From an uncultured Campylobacter sp. (GTDB taxonomy: Bacteria > Campylobacterota > Campylobacteria > Campylobacterales > Campylobacteraceae), in assembly GCF_938030815.1 (NCBI RefSeq), contig NZ_CALHII010000237.1, positions 1 to 5,963 on the forward strand: 5,963 bases of DNA, in the 5' to 3' direction. Of the stretch, positions 1 through 4,847 are shown piece by piece. The position numbers were made by a program, and so were the translations under genes. Each line of letters starts with the position of its first letter. Position 1 is the first letter of the stretch. The notes under the pieces were generated by a model that saw nothing but the letters and a program-made list of their open reading frames with translations, had not been told where the DNA came from and did not search any database.

Positions 1-7
1 GCCTTTA

Positions 8-239
8 TTATCTTGCAAGTTTTTTGCAAGCATCGTTTTTGCTTAGGTAAAATTTATTCGTTTTAGCTAAATCATAAGCTTTTTTAAATACTTTTCCATC
101 TTCTACCCGCCACCTGCACTGCTACCATTATGAAGGGTAAGAGTATAGCTCTCCTAAATATTTGCTTAAATCGATTTTAATTTCACCTGATACTTTACGA
201 CGAAAAAATTTCAAAATTTAGCTTTAAATTTATCGTCAT
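8..239 (-). pseudogene. Decayed small gene, several frame changes
   Basis: Read on the minus strand, three frames give protein-like pieces that follow one another. An ATG at 239 opens MTINLKLNFEIFSS and hits a stop. A second frame then gives a lysine-rich stretch ending in KYLGELYSYPS and a stop. A third gives VEDGKVFKKAYDLAKT and runs to LSKNDACKKLAR before a double TAA at 5-10. Joined, they would make a protein of roughly 80 residues with an amphipathic, lysine-rich C-terminal end. No single frame stays open across the region, so I call it a broken gene rather than a CDS. I do not recognise the family. The last helix (KKAYDLAK) vaguely recalls a TPR/Sel1 helix, which is not enough to name it. 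It lies divergent to the nucleosidase-like gene at 283. The alternative is plain intergenic DNA whose AT-rich codons look protein-like by chance. Confidence 0.35.
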
Positions 240-257
240 TTTGCTATGATTAGTGAA
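239..257 (+). promoter_or_regulatory. Sigma70 extended -10 promoter for the rlmN unit
   Basis: The string TTTTGCTATGATT contains a TATGAT hexamer at 245-250 preceded by TG and a T-run. This is the Campylobacter-type sigma70 pattern, which relies on an extended -10 and periodic T-tracts rather than a -35 box. Transcription would start near 256-258, about 25 bases before the ATG at 283. No clear -35 hexamer is visible, as expected for this group. It would serve the gene at 283 and the overlapping rlmN. Confidence 0.55.
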
Positions 258-282
258 AAATAACGAAAGCGTGAATGAGTAA

Positions 283-828
283 ATGATAATCTCTGCCGGA
301 CGAAATGAAATTTTTGATTTTGCCCTGCCTATGGGCGTAGGACTAGTGGATATGAGTATAAATTTGACTAAATTTTTATGCGAAAATAGGCAAAGCTTGC
401 CGAGTGAAATCATTTTCGTGGGTTCTGCAGGACTATATAAAGAAGGTAAAATTCTAAAAATTTATGAAAGCAGATCGGCTGTAAACTACGAGGTATCGGC
501 GCTTTATGAGCTTTCATACTCTCCGATTAACTATGAAATTATAGCTAGGAATTCTGCCGATGTTTCATATGAAACAATAACTAATAGCTCAAATTTTATC
601 ACAACCGATAAAAAATCCGCGCTAAAATTCTTTGAGCGAGGTTATTTTTTAGAAAATATGGAATTTTTTGCGGTTCTCAAGGTAGCTCAAAAATTTCAAA
701 TTCCCGCTTACGGAATTTTTTGTGCGACGAATTTCTGCGATTCAAATGCTCACACGGATTTTTTAAAAAATCACGCCGCTGCAAAAGAAAATTTAACTAA
801 ATATCTAAAAACTAAGGCATTAATTTGA
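283..828 (+). CDS. Short nucleoside phosphorylase/nucleosidase-fold protein
   Basis: This 181-residue protein resembles the PNP/MTA-SAH nucleosidase superfamily, which breaks the glycosidic bond of purine nucleosides. MGVG (17-20) leading to EIIFVGSAGLY (42-52) matches the glycine-rich strand-turn that reads GIGK...NTGSAGGL in E. coli MTAN. ENMEFFAVLKVA (124-135) matches the ribose-binding EMEA.A...V segment, with E127 at the key glutamate and asparagine at the preceding acidic position. PAYGIFCATNFCDSNAH (141-157) matches VPF..VRAISD.A, placing D153 at the catalytic aspartate. The protein is about 50 residues shorter than usual (about 230) and lacks most of the N-terminal strand region that carries the family's first catalytic glutamate. 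A TAA lies immediately before the ATG in frame, so the start cannot be further upstream. The Shine-Dalgarno is weak. Its stop overlaps the rlmN start, so the two are probably co-translated. It could be an active nucleosidase or a binding-only relative; substrate unknown. Confidence 0.82.
   Translation: MIISAGRNEIFDFALPMGVGLVDMSINLTKFLCENRQSLPSEIIFVGSAGLYKEGKILKIYESRSAVNYEVSALYELSYSPINYEIIARNSADVSYETITNSSNFITTDKKSALKFFERGYFLENMEFFAVLKVAQKFQIPAYGIFCATNFCDSNAHTDFLKNHAAAKENLTKYLKTKALI
813..827 (+). promoter_or_regulatory. RBS and TTG start overlap coupling into rlmN
   Basis: TAAGG at 813-817 sits 7 bases before TTG at 825-827. The TTG shares TTGA with the TGA stop of the preceding gene at 826-828. 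The Shine-Dalgarno spacing and the homology running back to LKNIFDF favour this TTG over the next candidate, an ATG eight codons in (849-851). The 4-base overlap implies translational coupling. Confidence 0.65.
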
Positions 829-1934
829 AAAATATCTTTGATTTTACGATGAAAGAACTTGAAAATTTCGTCGAACCAAAATTTAGAGCCAAGCAAATTT
901 ACGAATGGATTTACAAAAAAAATGTGGATGACTTCACACAAATGCTAAATCTACCAAAAGAGATCCGTCAAAGTTTAGCTCAAAATTTTTATTTAAATCC
1001 GCTTGAATGCGTCAGATCCGAAACAAGTAGCGATGGCAGTATCAAATATCTTTTCGCTCTCAAAGACGGCAAGACGATCGAAAGTGTCCTGCTGCCGATG
1101 AAGGATGAGCTGCGAGATGAAAACGAAAAAGTTGTAAGACATGCGCGCTACTCAATCTGCGTAAGTTCGCAAGTGGGTTGCAAAATTGGCTGTAGCTTCT
1201 GCTTGACAGCAAAAGGTGGCTTCGTACGGAATTTAACTCCAGGCGAGATCGTGGCTCAAATTTGGCTCATCAAGAAAATGAACGCGATCCCGTACGAGCG
1301 CCGCGTCAATGTCGTATATATGGGGATGGGCGAACCGCTTAATAACCTAGACAACGTTGCCAAAGCCGTGCAAATTTTAAAAGAAAACGACGGACTCGCC
1401 ATAGCGCCGCGTCGCCAAACGATAAGCACTAGCGGACTTTCTACGCAGATAAAAAAGCTTGGCGAAATGGATCTTGGCGTGCTGCTAGCGATCTCACTGC
1501 ATGCAGTGGATGACGAACTGCGTGAAAAACTAATGCCGATAAATCGTGCCTACAATATCGCATCGATCATGCAAGCGGTGCGCGAGTTTCCAATCGATCT
1601 GCGAAAGCGCGTGATGTTTGAATACCTAATGATCGATGACGTAAACGATCGCCCAAGCGATGCCAAAACACTAGTGAAGCTTCTGCACGGCATCCGCGCA
1701 AAAGTAAATCTGATCTATTTTAATCCGCACGAAGGCTCAAGCTTTGGCAGACCAAGTCCCGAAAATATGGTGAAATTCCAAGACTATCTCTGTGCGCACG
1801 GCATTACTTGCACGATCCGCCAGAGTAAGGGGCTAGATATCAGTGCAGCGTGCGGACAGCTCAAGCAAAGAAACGAGCAAGGTAAAATTCCGGCTCAAAG
1901 TGGTATCAGTGCCGATAAAATTTCGAACAAGTAG
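825..1934 (+). CDS. rlmN: 23S rRNA/tRNA adenine-C2 methyltransferase RlmN
   Basis: RlmN is a cytosolic radical-SAM enzyme that methylates C2 of A2503 in 23S rRNA and, in E. coli, of A37 in several tRNAs, using two SAM per turnover. All expected parts are present. The [4Fe-4S] motif CX3CX2C is C119, C123 and C126. The resolving cysteine is C112 in ICVSSQVGC, with the same 7-residue spacing as E. coli C118-C125. The methyl-carrying cysteine is C343 in ISAACGQL. The conserved glutamate is E86 in IESVLLP. SAM-contact elements include GMGEP (167-171) and RRQTISTSG (196-204). An N-terminal helical domain (about 1-85) precedes the barrel. At 369 residues the length is typical (E. coli 384). It starts at a TTG overlapping the upstream stop. 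The last 20 or so residues after CGQLKQRNE are not conserved, and a protein-like tail in another frame overlaps them (see 1919-1999), so the extreme C-terminus may be newly acquired. Confidence 0.97.
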   Translation: MKNIFDFTMKELENFVEPKFRAKQIYEWIYKKNVDDFTQMLNLPKEIRQSLAQNFYLNPLECVRSETSSDGSIKYLFALKDGKTIESVLLPMKDELRDENEKVVRHARYSICVSSQVGCKIGCSFCLTAKGGFVRNLTPGEIVAQIWLIKKMNAIPYERRVNVVYMGMGEPLNNLDNVAKAVQILKENDGLAIAPRRQTISTSGLSTQIKKLGEMDLGVLLAISLHAVDDELREKLMPINRAYNIASIMQAVREFPIDLRKRVMFEYLMIDDVNDRPSDAKTLVKLLHGIRAKVNLIYFNPHEGSSFGRPSPENMVKFQDYLCAHGITCTIRQSKGLDISAACGQLKQRNEQGKIPAQSGISADKISNK

Positions 1935-1999
1935 AGGAAAAATTCGGCGATCATTTTCAGACCGTAAGGCAGATCGGCAAAAAATTTATAACGGAGTAG
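1919..1999 (+). pseudogene. Stranded C-terminal reading-frame tail behind rlmN
   Basis: In a frame different from rlmN, an open stretch after a TAA at 1916-1918 reads FEQVEEKFGDHFQTVRQIG, continues KKFITE, and ends at TAG 1997-1999. It looks like a real charged C-terminal helix. There is no room for its own start. Its final codons contain the GGAG Shine-Dalgarno for the ATG at 2002, the usual layout of a coupled gene pair. I infer the 3' end of a gene whose body was deleted, or a former extension of rlmN. It is short enough to be chance. Confidence 0.3.
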
Positions 2000-2001
2000 C
2001 A

Positions 2002-2898
2002 ATGGACGCGCAAAAATAATGGAGGAGATCGGCGTCTTCTTAAACAGATCGCTGCTTAAAAAATCCTAGATTACAAAGGCGGAAATTATCCGCTTTATCG
2101 AGGCAAAATGGGCGGAGGCGGACGATGAGAAATACCGCGTCTACGACTCATACATCTACGCGGCGCGCATGGTGAATGAGAACAAATGGGCGGACGACGC
2201 CCCAAATATGCTGCGCTGGCTAGGCGAGATGGACAAGCACGCCAGAAGCAATGAAAATCCGCCCTACGTGAGCGATTATTACAAGGGCGAATGCTGCTTG
2301 GAGTGCGGCGCAGAGCAGGAGGCGCTTAAATTTTTGCGCAAAAGTTACGAAGCAAATGAGGAGTATCTTTTCACCCGCAGCCCAAAGGTCGCGGAGTTTT
2401 TTAATGCGCATCTTGCAGAACCTAAAATTTTATCCAAATTTGAAGATGAGGGATACGAGGACTTTAGTTCCTCGCTGCGACTGGAGTATTTCGGCAAAGC
2501 TTTAGAGCAAGAGGGCGAGTTTCGCTGCACCTTTTTAGATGAAGATAGCTAAGAGACGGGCGAGCCTAGCCAGGCACAATCGGACGCGTAGAATTTCTAA
2601 AGCAAAATCAGGAAGAATTTTTAACAGACATCTTAGCTGAAATTTTAAAAAACTACCCAAAATGGCAGGAGATCTACGACTATCCGAGTGAGACGAAAAG
2701 CGATTTCATGCCAGGCATCAGCACGCCACAGGAGCTTAGCGAACTATTGGAGCTGTAAAATATCTATATCCTAGACGACGCAAAATCGGCTTTGAGTTTA
2801 GCTACTCGTGGGACATGGAGCACGGCCTAGGCGTGATGGCGCGCAAAGGCGAGGTCATTAATATCGGCGAAGCGGAAGTAGCGTTTATGGCTATTTGA
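2002..2898 (+). pseudogene. Decayed gene: TPR-like front, DUF6985-like end
   Basis: A row of coding fragments in the same direction reconstructs one broken protein of nearly 300 residues. ATG 2002, 5 bases after GGAG (1993-1996), gives MDAQK and a stop at 2017. Another frame from 2019 gives MEEIGVFLNRSLLKKS, a TAG at 2067, then runs open from IIRFIEAKW to a TAA at 2550. That part contains YYKGECCLECGAEQEALKFL (2277-2336), like one TPR helix pair. After a shift between 2570 and 2588 the frame continues VEFLKQNQEEFLTDIL, NYPKWQEIYDYP, and STPQELSELLEL to TAA 2756. A last shift near 2786 gives GFEFSYSWDMEHGLGVMARK and GEVINIGEAEVAF, ending at TGA 2896. The W-D-x-EHGLGV core, the helix before it and the closing IG.A...F are, as I remember the family, those of DUF6985, whose function is unknown. 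At least three frame shifts and two in-frame stops argue for a pseudogene, not sequencing error alone. Confidence 0.72.
2169..2552 (+). CDS. Longest open piece of the decayed TPR-like/DUF6985 gene
   Basis: An automatic caller would report this as a 127-residue hypothetical protein beginning MVNENKWADDAP. I think it is only the middle of the larger broken gene at 2002-2898. The same frame stays open and protein-like upstream of the ATG to the TAG at 2067 (KYRVYDSYIYAAR directly precedes the methionine), there is no Shine-Dalgarno before 2169, and homologous-looking sequence continues after the stop at 2550. The visible content is one helix pair with three cysteines, YYKGECCLECGAEQEALKFLRKSYEAN in two parts at about residues 37-63, of the kind found in single TPR units. 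An acidic C-terminal part follows. If expressed at all it would be a soluble fragment. Confidence 0.45.
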   Translation: MVNENKWADDAPNMLRWLGEMDKHARSNENPPYVSDYYKGECCLECGAEQEALKFLRKSYEANEEYLFTRSPKVAEFFNAHLAEPKILSKFEDEGYEDFSSSLRLEYFGKALEQEGEFRCTFLDEDS

Positions 2899-3313
2899 AT
2901 AAAATAAACCAAATTTTAAAGCATAAAACAAATTTTTATAGTTACTTTTAGGCTAAATTTTACGCATTTTTTTATCACTTTTACCATATGCAAATACAAG
3001 AAGCCAAAATAATAAAAATTAACTGCCGCGTCTTAATCTTACACACATCTTACCGATCAAATTTCGCACTAATTTGCAATTACGATTGTATAAATGAATG
3101 GGTGTAGAATTTTATCGATACAACTAGGAATATCGCATTTCTTCTCTCGCTTTGACATTTATAAAGTTTCTCTCATATTGGTTATATATTGCTATCCGGA
3201 TTTTAAATTTACGCACCATTAAACTCGCGATTATGCCAAAACAAACACTGAAATCATCCATAAATTCCTTCTAATCTGCCCTTGGCATTTCGAATTTTCA
3301 TAGAAATTAACAA
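2899..3313. other. AT-rich gene-poor stretch
   Basis: Apart from the small minus-strand ORF at 3124-3261 I see no gene here. The DNA is very AT-rich with repeated AAATTTTA-type words. I found no stable GC-rich hairpin followed by a T-run, so no terminator is called, and no tRNA-like or CRISPR-like structure. A plus-strand 39-codon frame at 2988-3107 has no Shine-Dalgarno and is not called. Confidence 0.5.
3124..3261 (-). CDS. Small hypothetical protein, 45 residues
   Basis: The minus strand reads AGAAGGA, 5 bases, then ATG at 3261. This is the best-placed Shine-Dalgarno in the gene-poor region. The frame encodes 45 residues ending at TAG 3124-3126. It starts MDDFSVCFGIIASLMVRKFK, whose residues 6-16 are hydrophobic, and continues with a basic, charged part (NQYERNFINVKAREEMRYS). 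The hydrophobic run is short for a membrane helix. I recognise no family. It lies 52 bases downstream of the unrecognised minus-strand ORF (stop at 3314) and could be co-transcribed with it. It could also be a decayed remnant or chance. Confidence 0.35.
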   Translation of the reverse strand: MDDFSVCFGIIASLMVRKFKIRIAIYNQYERNFINVKAREEMRYS

Positions 3314-3796
3314 TTACAATCCAAGTCTCATGCCAATATCTTGCGATATTTCTATTGTTTGTTTTTGTTCTATGCTACGGTCTATGCCCAAACCAAGTAC
3401 CCTCTTGCAATATTCCCCAAAAGAAGCAACTACCGTTTTGCTCCCCATGCTTGCTATCAATGCCGAGCTTTCTAAATTAACAGAGCTTCCCGCCCCGCCC
3501 TTTTGCTTAAATAGAAAATTAGCGTATTCGTCAAATTCTCTTTTAAATATTCCATGTTCTTGATTATATTTTTTAAAAGAATCAACATCGGGTTTAAAAT
3601 CTTTTATACTACCACCTAACTTATCTTGAAGCATCCAATATTTATGCGCTCTGAGCTCAAATTTACCGTAATTTTCGCTACCGAAAATAAATATATGAAA
3701 CCCGCTGTCTAACCAAGTTGAATTATATGCTTTTATAACTGTAACGCTTTTCCCCAATATAGCTATCGCAAAATAAAATCGTCTTAAAATTTTCAA
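3314..3796 (-). CDS. Unrecognised hypothetical protein, start uncertain
   Basis: This minus-strand frame is open for 160 codons to a TAA at 3314-3316. The only start giving full length is a TTG at 3796 without a Shine-Dalgarno. The frame is closed by a TAA seven codons further upstream with no ATG between, and the first internal ATG is at about residue 55, so the 5' end looks damaged. Content from about residue 14 is protein-like: GKSVTVIKAYNSTWLDSGF, an aromatic segment with GSENYGKFELRAHKYW (35-50), a charged middle (KKYNQEHGIFKREFDEYANF), then a small-residue-rich part (KGGAGSSVNLESSALIASMG) and a C-terminal helix with EYCKRVLGLG. I know no matching family. Low GC and a position among broken genes suggest an acquired or eroding gene. 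A signal-peptide-like scrap at 3823-3882 could be its detached N-terminus. Confidence 0.5.
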   Translation of the reverse strand: MKILRRFYFAIAILGKSVTVIKAYNSTWLDSGFHIFIFGSENYGKFELRAHKYWMLQDKLGGSIKDFKPDVDSFKKYNQEHGIFKREFDEYANFLFKQKGGAGSSVNLESSALIASMGSKTVVASFGEYCKRVLGLGIDRSIEQKQTIEISQDIGMRLGL

Positions 3797-3921
3797 ATGA
3801 CCATAGATGAGAAATTAATAAATTAAACGCCGTTGTAATCACAAAATTTTATAAAAACCAGCAAAAGCAAAATCCTAGTCATAAAAATAATCGCCGCCGC
3901 TTTAAAATTTTATTGAGTTGC
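3797..3921 (-). other. Gap with signal-peptide-like scrap at 3823-3882
   Basis: On the minus strand an ATG at 3882 opens 19 codons, MTRILLLLVFIKFCDYNGV, ending at TAA 3823-3825. A positively charged start, an LLLLVFIKF core and a cysteine after it look like a secretion or lipoprotein signal. There is no good Shine-Dalgarno, and it stops 26 bases before the frame at 3796, two positions out of phase. I read it as a possible lost N-terminus of that ORF. The rest of the gap shows no terminator or RNA gene. Confidence 0.25.
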
Positions 3922-4536
3922 TTAAATTTTACCGATTTTAGCAAGATTATAAAACTCTCTTGCGGCATCGAATTTGCTTTTTATCTCGTATCGTTCGCCG
4001 CCTAGTTCAAAGCGAATTGCATCCGCGTGCAGCAACAATCTCGGCGCTCCCGTCGTTCTGATCCGCTCTGTCTCATCCATCTTTTTATCCAATATCCGCT
4101 CCGCTTGCTCTCGAGAAAGCCCATACAGTGGCTCTCCCAATATCGGCGTACCCGCGGCAAATAGATGCAGCCTGATCTGATGCTGCCTACCCGTCAGCGG
4201 ATAGCACTCAATCAGGCTAGCATCCATGTTCTCAAAATATCGTAGCGGGCGGATCAGTGTGATCGCCTCCTTGCCGTCGCGCGATATTTTCATACGAATT
4301 TTAAGATCGGCAAACTCGTCGCTAGGGGCGATCGGAGCATCGATCACAAACCCCTCAAAATCCTTTAAAAATTTCAGTTTCTCGCTAAATTTTGCGTATT
4401 TTGTAGGCTCAAATTTTTTCAAATTTACGTAGCCCGTAGAAGTAGCCAACAAAGATTTAGCAACAGATAAGGCGCAAGGTTTATGCCCGTTATCCGCGCT
4501 ACTCATCGCGATAGCGGATTTAAGCTTATCGCTCAC
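3922..4536 (-). pseudogene. RluA-family rRNA pseudouridine synthase, 5'-truncated
   Basis: RluA-family enzymes isomerise chosen uridines of rRNA or tRNA to pseudouridine. The 204 residues here hold the C-terminal half of the catalytic domain: KEAIT (89-93), LIECYPLTGRQHQIRLHL (108-125, family motif P.TGR.HQIR.HL), ILGEPLYG (132-139, usual GD..YG) and LLLHADAIRF (167-176). The HRLD..TSG motif with the catalytic aspartate, and any S4 domain, should lie N-terminal but are absent. The frame stays open only to a stop near 4558, inside Bacteroidota-like DNA. The GTG at 4536 (VSDKLKSA) is therefore not a credible native start; it is just the first usable codon after the junction. Residues 1-60 match nothing I know in the family and may be a lineage-specific insert. 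As written it cannot be catalytic. In the source genome the gene is probably intact and simply cut here. Confidence 0.85.
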
Positions 4537-4556
4537 GCCGCAGGATACCCCAAATC
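4535..4556. other. Junction between Campylobacter-like and Bacteroidota-like DNA
   Basis: Left of this point coding DNA is AT-rich and Campylobacter-like on the minus strand; right of it, it is GC-richer and Bacteroidota-like on the plus strand. Two unrelated genes pointing away from each other both lose their 5' parts here: the pseudouridine synthase has no catalytic motif, and the SGNH hydrolase has only its last 60 or so codons. No inverted repeat, target-site duplication, tRNA end or transposase is visible at the boundary. The exact base cannot be fixed from one sequence. Confidence 0.8.
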
Positions 4557-4730
4557 AATGCGCGCATCGAGGCTTTGGCACGCGAAAAGGGACTAACGTT
4601 TATCAATCTCTATCCCCATTTCACCGAGCCTGGCACCAACATTATGCGTGCCGAGCTAACTTACGATGGGTTGCACCTCACCAAAGCGGGCTATGATGTG
4701 TGGGTAAAGTTGCTTAAACCGCACCTGTAA
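4542..4730 (+). CDS. SGNH/GDSL-family hydrolase, C-terminal fragment
   Basis: About 60 codons end at TAA 4728-4730. NARIEALAREKGLTFINLYP leads to YDGLHLTKAGYDVWVKLLKP, the classic end of SGNH hydrolases: a helix, the strand entering FINLYPHF, then block V with the catalytic pair D (codon 4665) and H (codon 4674) in DGLHL. Such Bacteroidota proteins are esterases, often removing acetyl groups from sugars, but the substrate cannot be told from this part. The serine, glycine and asparagine blocks are missing because the gene is cut at the junction. No in-frame ATG exists between the in-frame stop at 4521 and the fragment, so it has no start of its own. It lies 117 bases upstream of the GH92 gene in the same direction, consistent with one glycan-degradation cluster. 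Confidence 0.8.
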   Translation, partial: RIPQINARIEALAREKGLTFINLYPHFTEPGTNIMRAELTYDGLHLTKAGYDVWVKLLKPHL

Positions 4731-4790
4731 GGGGGGTGGCTGCTGGCGCATACCTATTATAGTATGCCTAAAAATATAAAAACAGCAAAG

Positions 4791-4825
4791 CGAACAGCAG
4801 GTGGGTTACGGTCAAATGCTGTTCG
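4791..4825 (+). repeat. Perfect 9-bp inverted repeat before the GH92 gene
   Basis: CGAACAGCA (4791-4799) and TGCTGTTCG (4817-4825) are exact reverse complements around a 17-base loop, ending 22 bases before the GH92 ATG. No T-run follows, so it does not look like a terminator. It may be an operator or a leader hairpin near the ribosome-binding region. No TANNTTTG -7 box of the Bacteroidota type is clear nearby; the closest is GATTTG at 4825-4830. Confidence 0.45.
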
Positions 4826-4847
4826 ATTTGCCCAATATCACAACGCA

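Noticed and set aside
275..286. Mini-cistron ATG AGT AAA TGA overlapping the nucleosidase start
   Set aside because: It has three codons and a weak Shine-Dalgarno. Overlap in ATGA could favour reinitiation, but nothing supports it beyond chance.
195..413. 72-codon minus-strand frame
   Set aside because: Most of it is antisense to the start of the nucleosidase-like gene. Only its last 14 codons, from the ATG at 239, may belong to the decayed minus-strand gene.
2988..3107. 39-codon plus-strand frame starting MQIQEAKIIKIN
   Set aside because: It has no Shine-Dalgarno, sits in AT-rich DNA where frames of this length arise by chance, and resembles no family.
3282..3563. 93-codon plus-strand frame
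   Set aside because: It is antisense to the 160-codon minus-strand ORF, whose translation is more protein-like. It has no Shine-Dalgarno.
3974..4432. Two 68-codon plus-strand frames
   Set aside because: They are antisense to the pseudouridine synthase fragment, whose TGRQHQIRLHL motif fixes the true strand and frame.
4748..4767. GCATAC...GTATGC hairpin after the SGNH stop as a terminator
   Set aside because: The stem is only 6 bp and AT-rich, and it is followed by an A-rich rather than T-rich run on the plus strand.
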